Shown in pieces: positions 35,496 to 48,700 of a stretch of DNA of 64,000 bases. This DNA is from Silene noctiflora (Eukaryota; Streptophyta; Magnoliopsida; Caryophyllales; Caryophyllaceae). The stretch lies in the NCBI GenBank assembly GCA_009801015.1, contig VHZZ01000018.1:131939-195938 (forward strand). The letters are read 5' to 3'. A program made the position numbers and the translations under genes. Positions within the stretch are counted from its first letter, which is position 1, and the number at the start of each line of letters is the position of its first letter. The notes beneath the pieces are model-generated. The model made no database searches and was not told where the DNA came from. It saw only the letters and a list, made by a program, of their open reading frames with translations.

Positions 35496-38400
35496 ATGAA
35501 CCCAGAATCAAAGCCTTCGAAAATGGCAGCAAACACAGCAGATGCAGATGCACGCAGCAACACTGTTGCTGTCCAAGCCACAAACGATGATGCTTCCGCT
35601 AGCAAATTGTAATCCTTTTATTTAGTACTAAAATTTTGTTATTTATGTTCTATATAACGTTAATTTTACACTACCCTTTTATTTAATCGATATGTTATAT
35701 GATTTGAATCATCAATTCCTTTATTTTGCTGTAAGTATTTTCTGGGTTTTTTGTGTTTATGATGTTTAGGGCGTATTTTTGTTCATGTTTGTGTTGTTTG
35801 AGTTGCAAATGATGAGGAAGATACCCAATTGGTAGGTTATTATTGGGTATTTGTTGATTTTACGTGTAGTGAAGTATCGCAAATTCTTGTATAAGGCGGT
35901 TTTACATTAATGTGAAGTATAGGAATTGTTTTCTCCACATGGGTAATTTTGTTTATGTTTGTGTTAGTTGAGTAGCAAATGTTAAGATACCAAATGGGTA
36001 GGTTATTTTTGGGTATTTATTATTTTGATTTGATGTGTAGTTAAGTATCACAAATTCTTGTATAAGGCGGTTTTACATTAATGTAAAGTATAGGAATTGT
36101 TTTCTCCACATGGGTAATTTTGTTCATGTTTGTGTTAGTTGAGTAGCAAATGGTAAGGAAGAAACCAAATTGGTAGGTTATTTTTGGGTATTAATTAATT
36201 TGATTTGATGTGTAGTTAAGTATCACAAATTCTTATATAAGGCGGTTTTATATTAATGTGAAGTATAGGAATTGTTTTCCTCACATGGGTAATATTGTTC
36301 ATGTTTGTTATTTGAGTTGTAAATGATAAGGAAGATACCCAAGCGGCAGGTTATTATTGGGGATTTGTTGATTTGATGTGTAGTGATGTATCACAAATTC
36401 TTATGTAAGTCGGTTTTACGTTAATGTGAAGTAGTATAGGAATTGTTTTCTCCACACGGGTAATTTTGTTCATGTTTTTGTTACTTGAGTTGCAATGATA
36501 AGGAAGATACCCAATTGGTACGTTATTTTTGGGTATTTGTTGGATTTTATTGATTTGATGTGTAGTTAAGTATCACAATTTCTTATGTAAGGCGGTTTAA
36601 CGTTAATGTGAAGTATAGGAATCGTTTTCTCCACATGAGTAATAACGGTTTTGATGAGTAATGTTGGGTGGTTAGAGCTTCAGTAAGTTAGTATTTTGAT
36701 TAAGAGATTTGATTAATTGTCGCGGGAAGGAAGTATACGTCGTTCGCCAATGCTTTGTATTCTGGATTTGTGTTTTTAAAATGGATGAGTGGTGTACTGG
36801 ATCAAGCCTTCAGTGGTCGATAATATGGGAAAAAATGTCATTCGAGTCCCCTCTTAAGGCTATGTGTGCTATCCTTTGACATTTATTATTGTTTTCGGAT
36901 TCAGTGACACCTAGGCGATGTGTTAGAACAGTAATCTTACTTTCATCATTATCGTACTTGAAAAGTCTCCTTAGTAGATAATCTAAGAGATAGGTGTGAT
37001 AAATGATGAGCCTTGTCGACAGGCAATGTCACATGGCAAGTGAGTTAAAGGGTGATAATAAAAAATATCTTGATTAACGATAACTTACAACTGCTCTATT
37101 GACATTCTGATGTTAAGATTTCAGATATTACATAAGAATATTTTAGGTTTTCCAGCAAGAAAGTGGTTAACTTACTAAACTAGGATGCTAGGTTACCGGA
37201 TTTGCTCAATCTCCCGTGAATGTTTTTTGCTTAAAATCTACATATCATACATCTTATAAGAGTGTATCACATATCCGCTATGGCGTATTCATATCGATTT
37301 AGGCAGCCTTGCTATGATGTGGCTTTCTTAAGTCGGTTATTGATGGTCCATTAGACCATGATAGTTTTCTGCCCTTATCCCATAAATTCGGTGAAGGCAT
37401 ACACAATCACACTAAATCTTGTATTTGGTGAAGATCCCTGACAAGCCGGTCAGTCAAATATACTCAAATATGCTTAACGACCGAGTTAGTTCAAATACTT
37501 AATGCAAAGTGGGAGCTGACTTGAATCGTCAACTTCTAAAATCAAATCTATAGCACCGTTAAATTTATCTTATCAAAATCCGAAAGTTTCTGTTAACAAC
37601 CAAGAAATCTATAGCACCATTAAATTTATCTTATCAAAATCCGAAAGTTTCTGTTAACAACCAAGAAATTGTAGCATGTCTATGTCGGCTTATCCTTTTC
37701 GAAAAAATGCAGGTCTTGTTATGCCCTTACATGTCCTCCTTTCAACTGATACAGGTCTTGTGTTAAAAAGGGATACATGAGAGATGATTACGTACACTTC
37801 TTTGTGAGAAGGCCCGTGAGGAGATCTCCTATAATTAATCGCGGTATAAACTAAGTTCGACAAATTTGACGTTTTTAACAGGCTGTGTTATATCTGTTTC
37901 ACTTATATGTTTTCGTGCACCTTTCTTTTTCAAGGATATTATGCCCGTTTCGCTGCTGTGCGCCAGCTTCTTGACCAGTTTCTGAATTCGGATACTCAGG
38001 ATGGTCAAGGTGGTCATGCTAAGAAGCAAGTCTTGTCACTTGGAGCTGGCTTTGATACAACATTTTTTCAGTTACAGGTATATTGTATTTCCTATGTATA
38101 GTAGGCTTTGGAATATTATTAGCATCCACTCCTTTTAGAGTTTTAGTCTGCTATTATCTGACTTGCAAAATGGGATCGCTTAACTGGTGTGATAAGAATT
38201 GCAACAGCAGTTTTTATGTATGTGCTGAAAGTAAGGTGTTCGTTTGGTACTTTAGCTTTCAAGGGAGGATTTTACAGTGGAGACATAGGGAATTAGAGAC
38301 ACATACATCTGATGTAACACTCTTCCTGTGTTTTCTAGTTTTCCCCTCAGATCTTGATTTCATATTAGGACAACTTGAACTTGTCTGTGAAATCTTCCAC

Positions 38401-41400
38401 TTTTGTTGAAGCCTGACTCTTTGTCACTAGGGAGATAAGGGGGGCACGGTGTAGTAGCCATAATTGAAACATCGCTGAGAAGTGCATCGATGGTTGCTAT
38501 TTTTGCTAACTCACAATATAGGCACTAAGAAACGCATGCCCTTTAAATAACCGTTGGGCTTCTTTCTTTCTCTATCAATTTCAAAGAGAAGAACTCGAGT
38601 CTTCGATGCCATTGGAAATTGAACAAGTTTTTACTGAGAATTGGTGGAAGGATTATTTTTTTTTTTTTTTTTTTTGAATGTGTTACAGTTTTCTGTTAAT
38701 TTTAACTAAAATGTTTTATGCAGCCACCACTTTTGCTTTTATTTTTATTGTCATCTGGTAAATTGGTATTTTAGGTGTTTAGGAAAAGGGCCTCTGAGCA
38801 TTTTATTCTGATGTTTTAGAATTTTAGATTTACAAATAATCGATTGTTATGTTTGGAAAAGTTGATGTAGGAAAATCACTGTATTGTTTTAACAGGAAGA
38901 GGGAAAATCACCACATTTATATGTTGAGCTGGATTTCAAGGAGGTAATTTTTTTGTTGTCTTTTTAAAGTTCTATCAAATTCTATAATGCATTTGATGTG
39001 TTGCATTTAATTATATTTTCCGTGTGGAGCGTAGATGCTGTAATTCTTTGGGTAGGCTATTTTGTTTAGGCCATGGACTAATGGACTAGGATCATTGAAA
39101 ACTTGAGAGACCAACCTGTATCTGCAACTGAGATGAGGAACATACTTCTTTTGTCCTTGTTTTTGTGTGTCAGTAAGAACTTATATAACTGTTTCTTCAG
39201 GTCACTAGTAAAAAGGCAGCCTTGATTGAGATCCACGAGGAGATGAGGGAAAAAATTGGTGTAACAGCTTCAATTTCGAGAGGTAACACTTCCAGGTTCT
39301 TCCTACTGTAATAAGGTAGTTACACGTAAATTGTGTACCCTTACTTTACAAAAAAAAAGTCGCTCAAGTCTTTATATTTAAAATTTGAGGCAAAGGTCAG
39401 ATTTCTTTATTCTAAATCACAGTTATATGTGATCATGTTGTGTGTATTTGCCTCGACTTACTGATTTGAGATCTTGTGCTCAATTTCATCTGTGTTTGTT
39501 GCAGATATATCATGATTTATCTGCGTTGGCTATCTCTCTAAATTAATTGAGAGCTTGCATTGCTACTGATATGAAAAAAACTTTGGCCTCTGCAGATACT
39601 GGAGAAGTGCATGGTGATCATTACAAATTGCTCCCTGTCGATCTAAGGGATATACAAAACTTAAATGAGATTATAGCACTCGCAAACCTTGATCCCAGGT
39701 ATCTATGATATATTTCTTTACGGTTTCTATATATCAATAATGACCGAGTCATAGTACATGTGGATGAAGGGGTTTAACTTTATGTTTTTGTCTTAAATCT
39801 TTTAAACGTTGCTTTTGTTTACTTGTAACTGTTTTTTTTGATGGATCTAGTCTTTCTTATATTTTCTAGTGTTTTGTATCAGTAGCTCCTCCTCACACTT
39901 ATCTCTTCCATTTAAAACTTTTCTTAGCTCTCATTTAGAAGGCTTTAAGTTCCTTCCTCGATATTTTACTCAATCAAGTTCTCACTTCCACTTTGGAAGC
40001 AGTGAAACTGAACAAATTCTAGATGTTCTTGAAAATCAATTAGCAGAACCTTGGCTGTGAAATTGTTACTAGAGATGTAATGGTAAGCTTGTAATTGGAT
40101 TTAGACACAAATAAGCGACTTAATCCAAGTTCTCACTTCCACTTTCGAAGCAGTGAAACTGAACAAATTCTAGATGTTCTTGAAAATCAATTAGCAGAAC
40201 CTTGGCTGTGAAATTGTTACTAGAGATGTATTGGTAAGCTTGTAATTGGATTTAGACACAAATAAGGGACTTAATCCAAGTTCTCACTTCCACTTTCGAA
40301 GCAGTGAAACTGAACAAATTCTAGATGTTCTTGAAAATCAATTAGCAGAACTTTGGCTGTGAAATTGTTACTAGAGATGTAATGGTAAGCTTGTAATTGG
40401 ATCTAGACACAAATAAGCGAGTTAATTTGTTTTTTTCATTGATGTATGCGCGGTTTTTGTGGTGCACTTCTTATAGAAATCTATATTTAGATGATTGTCA
40501 ATTTGGTAAAATTAATCTTATTGTGTTCGTTATGGATGTTATCTCTGTTTCTTTTACCCATTTCCAAATGTAAGCGACATGTTGGAGAATTTGTCTGATA
40601 TAATTGGCTTTGTTCTGATGACATTATCAGTCTGCCAACATTTATCATTGCAGAGTGTGTTTTGATATACTTGGATCCGGAGTCCAGCCGTTCAATAGCT
40701 GGTTGGGCTTCAAAAACATTCTCTACAGCTGTATTTTTCTTGTATGAACAGGTAGGAGTTACATGGCAGATGTACTTTTGTTGTTTGTTTTGTTGAAGCT
40801 AGTTTCTTTATGCTGGGTTCTCATTTATTTTTCTGTTCCTCACAGATTCATCCAGACGATGCTTTTGGGGAACAAATGATCCGTAATTTGGAGGTACTAG
40901 CCTGATTACCTAATTCCCTGCAAATGATGTGGTTGGTTGCTATAGCGATTCATAATTGACCAATGACTGCCTATATCACAGTTGGCATGCTTTGGCATGC
41001 TATGTACCTTAGACAGATTGAAAATAAGAAAACTCTTAATTCTCAAATCTGAAGTTTGTAATGAATACGAGGTAGGACAGAAGCGACTTATTTCCTCGTG
41101 CATTTCACGTAGTTATTTCTGTCTCACCTTTCGCTAGTAAAATGAAATTTTATGACTTTATCCTTTATTTGAAAGTATTAGAACACCATAAATCCGTAAC
41201 AAAAGTTTAATATAGCGTGCATTCTGTAATTCATTATCAGACAGATTGTCCCACTAACATTCTGGGATTTGGTCAGTGTTGTCCATTGAAGCTGTGTGTT
41301 TAGCCTCAACTTCATGGTACTGCAAGAAACTTACCTTGAATTTGGATCAAGATGTTAGTCTCATGTCCTCCCTTGCTGCCCACTATTAGCAACATAATTT

Positions 41401-42335
41401 TTACCAGCATCGTGTTAATTCTGTCAACGCGTTCGACTGTACCCCTAGTGGAGTAGTGTTGATTCTACTGAGCCACCTTTGGCTCAGAAAATGGATTTTT
41501 TTTTGGTAACTGGATCAACTTCTAAAATATTGGTGTAACACAAAATTTTGCAAATTATTACCTTTCTGAACATTTTAAGTTTGCTAGGATTATTGCTACT
41601 TTTGGTTAGACTTTAATGTCTCTTTATTTAAAACATAGTTGCGGCAAAATGGGATAACCAGATGGCATATTTCATGAATTTACGCTTCGTTTTTCCTTTC
41701 CGCGTGTATTTGTAAGGCTTGGTCGGTCATATGAATAATACGTGGAAATTGAAATTCTCCTGTTCCCTGTTTCATTATCATTTACAGTGAAAATGCCAAA
41801 AACTTTTAGGTGTCTTTAGTTGCGCTGCCTGCCTAGCTCTTTGAGCTCATTTCTGACTTCAGTTAATCTTCTGCACGTTGTAATACAATCATTATCTCCG
41901 TATTGTTTCTCTTGCAGAGTCGTGGCTGTGGCCTTTTAGGTATACATGCTACACCAACTTTGGAGGCCAAAGAAAGACTTTTCCTTGATCAAGGATGGCA
42001 GGTATAGATGTAACTAATTGTTTTAAATTCTTTATGATTACTCATTTACTTCTTTAAGTAGGAACCTAGGATCCGACTGTCAGCAATTGTGACTGTAACC
42101 AGGGTGAGAGTTTTGTTTTGTTTATTCGTCCTAAATATTTGAGAAACTATTTACATGTAACGGGGGGAGATTCTGATAGCTTACCGCACAAATGAAATTA
42201 CGTTTCTAGGTTGCTCAATACTTGGTTTAGTTGCGGAGTATACAATGATTACTACATGGCTGTTTAAAGGATGAGCCATTATCCTTTTACTTTATCACTA
42301 GTTTAGACCCCGTGCAATAAATGCACGGTATATTG

Positions 42336-42371
<36 letters not shown>

Positions 42372-44955
42372 AATAAATTACTTATATAATAATGGTATCT
42401 CATTAATTGTTCATATTTCTCGTCATTGTATTTTATTTTGAGAATAAATAGAGTTAAAGCTGAAAATTAATCAATGTGCGAAAATGTTTTTTACAGAAAA
42501 TATTTTTATACCACAAATCTAATGATTTCAATTTATAAGTTCTCTCAATTCTTTTTTGCCACAAAAGTAATAATAGCGATTCACAGTTTTGTTTTATACA
42601 TATTATAGTTCAAGTCATTCTCAAATAACAACATCAATAAAAGATTCAACGATTTATAGTTTTATAAAAATTTTATTTATATTTTAACTAAAGATATTAT
42701 AATTTAAATTTTAGTGAAAATAATATAATTTGATGAAGAATTTAATTGTAATGACAAGATAATAATTTAATGAATTAAATCATAATTATTAGTTTTCTTA
42801 TTTAGTGAATGCAATTATTTGTAATTAGCTTCCTTATTTAAGAAGATGCTTTTTGGAGGGAAAAAATGTGAAAATGCCTATTCTTTTAGTAGATAGGTGA
42901 TTATTAGTTTTCTTATTTAGTGAATGCAATTGTTTGTAATTAGCTTTCTTATTTAAGAAGATGCTTTTTTGAGGGAAAAATTGTGAAAATGCTTATTCTT
43001 TTAATAGATAGGCGATTCCTATATACAATTGTTTACTATGTTTGACCTTCCAGAGGGCCGTTGCTTGGGACATGCTGCGAATTTACAGTGAATTTATTGA
43101 TCGTCGCGAAAGAATGAGGTTCGTATTCATTTAAATTGTATGTGGCAAATAACAGTTTTTTGTTACTGTAAGCTTTCTTAAATGAATTCCTATGGTGTTA
43201 ATTCGTTATTGTCAGGACAAATATTTCATGATGGTTTTCACTTGATATGTGTTTCTTCTTAGAAATTGCAGAGTACAGTTTTATATTTTTGTGGGTTTCC
43301 AGGCATATATTGATGAGATATTGTGTGTGTAGACTGTTGGATAGTACGGAGTAATGTTTATGAGGGGGTCATGCGTCCAGTTCTTCGCACATACATAATG
43401 CACATACAAACAGATCCATATAATTTCCTTGGCCTTCAAATGTATAACATTCAAGTGAAAATATTTTTGCCTAACTGGATAGTCCCCGCATCATATTACT
43501 CTTTTTTCAGTTAATGTGCTTGTCCCCAGAAATAGTCTTATGTTTCTTACACAAGGGAAGGCGTTGTTCATCCGATCTAAATGCTTAATTTTTGATAGCC
43601 GTTCTTACTTATTTGCGTGAACATGAGCTTGTGTTGCTTTTATTTCCGTTAACTTCCTCTTATGTTGTGCATGTTTCTCTTACGTCTTTATGTTAATATG
43701 TCACCCATTTCTCATATTCTGGATTTTGTGATTGAATTGATCTTCTTTTATGCTTAGAATAACATCTGATTTTTCTTCCTTCTTGTTACTTCATCAACTT
43801 CACCTTGATTATTTTCCTTTATACTCTTGTTAACAGGATTGAGCGCCTGGAGCTGTTTGACGAATTTGAGGAGTGGTATATGATGCAGGCATGTTCCACT
43901 TTTGAGTATTTTATTATGGCAGTTGTGAGCTATATTTAGCACTTTAGAGGAACTATACTCACTTTAGCATTCTAAACAAAGAACCCCCTATCTTTGCATA
44001 AACGGTCTCATATGTGTTTTTGTCTTCCACTAGTCTAAAGTTCACGACAAATGACAAAATCATTGCCATCAATGCTCCATACTGTTTCCACCTGTAGATT
44101 CAAACTGTAGATTATGAACTCCTCTCTTCCCCTCCATTTCTCTATATCCAAACACGATGTAAATGGAAGATAATGTAGCAGTCGTCCAAAATTCCATCTT
44201 TGACGGAGTACAGTGGGAAATGGATGATTTTTGGTTGAATACCAAAGATTGAAAGCAATCTAGTTCAATGCGATTTACTTACACGGCTCTCTGTTTTGCT
44301 CCGATGTGCAGGAACACTATTGTGTGGCTTATGCTATCAATGATGCCTTGGTACATTCTTGCCTCCTGATATACATTACTCCGTATTATTTTATTGATTA
44401 AACGACCAAAGACAAAAACATTTTCACCGAGACTATCTTCATTTCATTTACATTATTTAATGGGGATACTATTTTGTGTGCATAATCTCTTCTGAGTAGT
44501 ACTGACCTTATTTATAGAGCCTGATGCAAAATTTGTGTGAGGGGGGAAGTCTTTAGTCTTTACGCAATGGTTGTCTCGTTTCCTTAGCCAGTCGGTTAAG
44601 CTTGTTTATTGGTAATCCTATCAGTTTACTTTTTTGACATAATCTGCTTAATTCAGTGTACCCTAGATGTTTTTTTAGAAAAATGTTAAAACATCGAAAT
44701 TATTTATTTTGGCGAGTTATACCAAGACAAGAATTGTACCATCTCCCGACATATTTTAGAAGAACCAAAGCTGATGCCGTTTGGCAAACTTAAATGAAGA
44801 CGATAAAAGTAGAATGTAGTATCTTTTGCGTAAACCAATCCAGTTTTCTTTTTTATTGTCTGATTGTGAAAATTATGGTTCAGGGCATATTTGAGAAGTT
44901 CGGCTTCCATGCAAAACCCAAACACACTGGTCCGGTTAGATCACCAAGAAAGTGA
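35496..44955 (+). CDS. LCMT1: Leucine carboxyl methyltransferase 1 (PP2A methyltransferase)
   Basis: SAM-dependent enzyme that methylates the C-terminal leucine of the PP2A catalytic subunit; the Arabidopsis orthologue SBI1 helps switch off brassinosteroid signalling. Exons: 35496-35608, 37755-37843, 37935-38077, 38896-38943, 39201-39282, 39596-39698, 40631-40751, 40846-40893, 41918-42001, 43054-43118, 43837-43888, 44312-44350 and 44884-44955, giving 352 residues. Family marks: [33 protein letters not shown] motif [10 protein letters not shown] (101-110), [68 protein letters not shown] and [14 protein letters not shown]. Intron 11 has a GC donor (CAG before GCATGT); the others are GT-AG. The start is the first ATG; a second at codon 10 would give a length closer to Arabidopsis. 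The C-terminal end is basic. Introns 1, 6 and 9 carry repeats. Confidence 0.95.
35783..36645. repeat. About five tandem units of 170-180 bp in LCMT1 intron 1
   Basis: The phrase AAGTATCACAAATTCTTRTA recurs near 35871, 36045, 36216, 36385 and 36568, followed each time by GGCGGTTTTACATTAATGTG and TAGGAATTGTTTTCTCCACA. Spacing is 169-183 bases. The copies have diverged by point changes and small indels. A separate 61-bp pair lies further along the intron at about 37545-37666. Confidence 0.88.
39975..40428. repeat. Three tandem 151-bp units in LCMT1 intron 6
   Basis: Units start at 39975, 40126 and 40277 with CAAGTTCTCACTTCCACTTT and are almost identical, so the expansion is recent. An open frame reads into the first unit (to 40060), but splicing removes it and it has no domain. 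Confidence 0.92.
42298..43008 (-). mobile_element. Helitron in LCMT1 intron 9 with a duplicated 5' end
   Basis: On the minus strand the 3' end is a hairpin (CCGTGCA, TTTAT, TGCACGG) then GGTCTAAACTAG and T. The 5' end TCTATTAAAAGAATAAGC is at 43008, and a second copy of the terminal 115 bases ends at 42893 (TCTACTAAAAGAATAGGC). A poly-T run lies at about 42337-42363. It sits opposite to the gene's direction, in an intron, so the coding frame is intact. Confidence 0.85.
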
Positions 44956-45627
44956 GGCCGCTAAACTTGCACTTCTTGCTCTAAGCAGGGTTTTACAAAG
45001 GTCTCCAAGTAGTTTGCATGCTTATTACTCCCCGGTGAATATCAGATTGCGACTCTCAACTTTCTCTCCGCTCCTTACACCCCAAAAAACGAAGCACCAG
45101 TAAAGAAGATAATACACCTTCCTGAAAGCACAGTATTTTTCGTGAAGTCGGGTCTCTCGTTCTCTTGTCAGGACTCGGGATCTTGTTTATCTTGTCTTTT
45201 TTCTTTTCCCTCATCCTGGATTTATTCTGAAAAACCCTTGATGCCCACATCGCCGATAATGTACAATTCTTATTCATGTACACTTGTACTCTGAATTGGT
45301 GATTACAGAATTCATGCAACAATTAAAGAGACCTTAGTCTCGTGATTAAGACGAAGATTTGGCCGATAGATAGAACTTCAAAGCCAATAGATGCATCTTT
45401 ATGTTTATGTTGGTTGTTATTCTGCCTCAATGTGAAAAGACAAATCGATGCAAAATAATCTTTCACCCTGGCATCACTTGCGGAATACATCATCTAACTC
45501 ACATAAATATATAAATTTCCAAATAAATTGAAGTGGGAGTTCCTAACTAAGTATGAAAGATGAACTAGTAAAACATACATCTAACAATAATAGCACGCGA
45601 GCCGAATTCTGTCCAGTCACCCGAATT
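44956..45627. other. Shared 3' region of two convergent genes
   Basis: 672 bases between the LCMT1 stop (plus strand) and the kinase stop (minus strand). It must hold both 3' UTRs and polyadenylation sites. No repeat or further gene is recognised. Confidence 0.6.
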
Positions 45628-48047
45628 CTAAAAGAATTCAAAGTCCAAGTACTTACCACCAGCCGGCTTTACGTCATTACTGGGCGGCACCTTTTTGCTG
45701 ACATTACCAACTCGGGTCGTGTCAGCTGGGGCAAACTTACCAGGTAACTCCATCTCGACGGGTCTTGGTATCTCAGGAGGTGTACTGCACCGTATCAGAG
45801 CCCAGTTAACTCCTTCGAAGAAGGGGTGTTGCTTGATCTCAGTTGCACCCCTCTTCACCCCAAGCCGGTTTTGTGGCTCCTTGACCAGCAATCCCCGAAT
45901 CAAATCTCGACTTGCATAGCTAGTCGAGGGTGAATCAGGGAATTTCAGCTGTTGTCCGACTACATTAAAGAGCGTGGCTCGATTGCCTGATCCCTTGAAA
46001 GGAGTTTTACCGTATAACAGTTCGTGCAAGAAAATACCGAATGTCCACCAATCGACAGCACTACCATGGCCTTCTCCCTTGATGATTTCCGGGGCTAGGT
46101 ATTCGTGTGTCCCAACGAACGACATGGACCGGGCTTGTGTGGGTTCTGCAGCAAGTTCAGGCAAAGTGTTGGATGGAGACCCTGGATCATTTTTGGGATG
46201 TTTCGTCTTTTTCTTGTTTTTCTTGGGAAATATACTAGGGAGGAAGCATGCTGGTTGGATACAAACGGTTGAGGGCTCGATACAAGCTGGCTGCACACAA
46301 AAGGCATTTCCAGAGCCGGAATCATAGGAAGATTTGATTAGGGTTGGTGAGAAAGTGCATCGCAAGGAAAGGTCAAAATCTGAGAGCATTATATGGCCGT
46401 CTTCCCGGACTAAGACGTTTTCGGGTTTCAGGTCCCTGTAGATAACTCCCAGCATGTGAAGATACTCTAGTGACAGCAATACTTCAGCAGCATAAAATCT
46501 GTTTGAGCAACAAAAAAAATTAAAGGGTAAAGCCCGAGAAACTAAACTTACGCACACAGCAACAACACGGAAAAGACCTTTTCTAGATGACCGACAATGT
46601 AAATTGCGCTGACTGATACTTCATACGGAGTCCTAAACAAGGCAGTCAGTCATGTACTCATGTTGGTAGAAACGGAACTCCCGTTACCCTCATTCAAAGA
46701 ATTACTTGTTGCAAAGTGGCAAAAGAGAAATGAAATAGAATGCACAGTTTTCACACACAAGCATCAGCACTGTATCATCTATGAAGCAATAATAGCATAA
46801 AAGTTAAACACGGACGAGAAAAACATGCATGATGATGACTCATACCGTGCAGCATACTCAGAGAAATGTTTCCCAGGTTGCCGTTGTCTTAAAGTGTGAA
46901 GATCGCCACCAGGACAGTACTCCATCACCAAACACGAGAATCTGTCAGTCTCAAAATGAGTATACAAAGTCGGTAGAAATGGATGGTCAAGGAGCTGCAA
47001 AATCTCTCGTTCTGTTTGAGCTCTATTCAACTTCTTCCTAGCGGCAAGAGATGACTTGTCCATTACTTTCATAGCAAAGTAACAATGGGTCCCACTTAGC
47101 TCGGAAAGATACACGCTCCCTATGTCTCCACAACCAAGCCGTTTTAGTAGCCTAAAATGGCTCATACCCAAGAGTCCATCGCGAGACCTTATGGCAAGGA
47201 TAGCCTTCCATCTAGGGTCATTCCCTTTATGTGGCTTATTAGCACTCCCCGTAAGGTTACTCCAGTTACTATCATCACTAAGACCGCTACTATCACTTGC
47301 ACGACTCATGCTAGTTTTTGTGCTCTCAAGTGAATCTCCTTTGACATAAGTTTTTGTATACTCAAAATTCTTATCGATGCTCAACATTCCATCGCTTACG
47401 ACTCCATCACTTCTATACGTACTTGCACAGCTATTAGCGATGCTCATAGATCTTACTACACTAGTACTATCGACACTACTCAAAGGGCTTGGAGGCAAAG
47501 ACGCATCCCAAACACATTCCCTGTCATCAGGGTTAGGTGTCGGAGATGCGTCAGTATTTTGTGAGGCTCGAGGAACTAGAAATGGGGATGATACCGCATT
47601 CAAATCATTTGGTTCTTCAGCCCCTTTTCTAATGGGAGGGACTTGGAGAGAAAGATCATCAAGGAAAGGACCCTTTACAGACATGCTCTTCAACAAGGAC
47701 CCGGCATCTGGCTTCTTCTGTCCTATAGGCACATACACCGGTCTCATTAAATCAGTATCAACGGGTTCTGGAGGATGACTAGCGCCAGAAAAGGAACGTG
47801 ACCCGACATCTTCATTAGAATCAGCACTTCTACTTGATGTGACAACATCCAACATCAGTTCATCTTGCTCTTGTAGGGAGGTTTTACCCTTCCATGGCCT
47901 TGTAGGAACAGGAAAATCTAGGTCTTTGCAATCTCGTCCTTTAGACCGACTTAACTGTTCTCTAGCAGAGATCACCGTGTTCCCGAGTATCAGGCTGGCA
48001 GAAGGTAACTGAGCAGGAACTGACTTTAATTCTGAAATCCTCTCCAT
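45628..48047 (-). CDS. AGCVIIIa serine/threonine kinase, D6PK/PVPK-1 clade
   Basis: Plant AGC kinase of the group that phosphorylates PIN auxin exporters or related targets at the plasma membrane. Coding exons 48047-46846 and 46498-45628 give 690 residues; the intron is GT-AG and splits Arg401. Residues 1-295 are a Ser-rich, probably disordered region. The kinase domain follows: glycine loop [11 protein letters not shown] (304-314), Lys327 in FAMKVMD, catalytic loop YRDLKPEN with Asp423, and DFD (441-443) in place of DFG, which is diagnostic of plant AGCVIII kinases. An insertion of about 80 residues separates DFD from the T-loop SMSFVGT (Ser527 the likely PDK1-type site). It has three CxxP-like motifs (468-486) and a polybasic stretch (493-501), features tied to membrane binding in D6PK. 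The C-terminus LDFEFF resembles a PDK1-binding hydrophobic motif. Subclade not resolved. Confidence 0.93.
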
Positions 48048-48096
48048 TCTGGTTCACCAAAAAAACATCACAAATAACTCCAGCCGCAAATTCTCT
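48048..48096 (-). other. 5' UTR part of the kinase with a probable splice acceptor
   Basis: On the minus strand TTTCATTTGCAG at 48097 and above is a good acceptor just before 49 leader bases and the ATG. A CT-rich stretch near 49690-49830 could be the upstream leader exon. This implies a 5' UTR intron of about 1-1.5 kb, common in this kinase family; the donor is not placed. Confidence 0.45.
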
Positions 48097-48600
48097 CTGC
48101 AAATGAAATTACAATTAGCTACAGAAAACATCTTATGATACTGCAATGCAGTATAATCTATGCTTCAAATTGAATCATGTATCCGGTAAAAGAAGATAAT
48201 GTAAACCAGAGTTTTCGCATTAATTCCTAAAATCTAAAAGCACCCGCTAGTCGCTACTACCTATGTTACTCCGACACTTCAATTTGGTTGCGTATCAAAT
48301 ACTTGAAGTGTCTGACACAACAAAACACTTCATTTTAAACAAAACAAACTTGGAAACTTCGCAAAAAATAACTCTATCCGACACTCCAACCCCGTGTTAT
48401 ATCCACTTGCAGGTGTAGCAGTCAAGTCAGGGTAACATAGACTACTACTAGCAGACAGACAAAAAAAACCATCAACCAGAAAGAAGAGGAAAAAAAAAAA
48501 GGTAGTTAACTTACAATCAATATACTCTACAAGGGACCATGTCTACTCATTTAATCAAAGTGTTGCAAAAACATGATTTTACACAAAAAAACAAATCAAT

Positions 48601-48700
48601 ACAACAACAACAACAACAACAACAACATCAGAGCCTTAATCCCAAAATGATTTGAGGTCGGCGGACATGAATCATCCTTTAGAACCGTCCATGGGTGATC
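48601..48700 (-). mobile_element. Au-like SINE 3' end
   Basis: (CAA)n tail at 48602-48625, then CATCAGAGCCTTAATCCC and AAAATGATTTGAGGTCGG, the complement of the unit at 17587-17776. It lies in the probable 5' UTR intron of the kinase. Confidence 0.75.

Noticed and set aside
39869-40060. Ser-rich 63-codon frame
   Set aside because: Within LCMT1 intron 6 and ending in a tandem repeat; spliced out.
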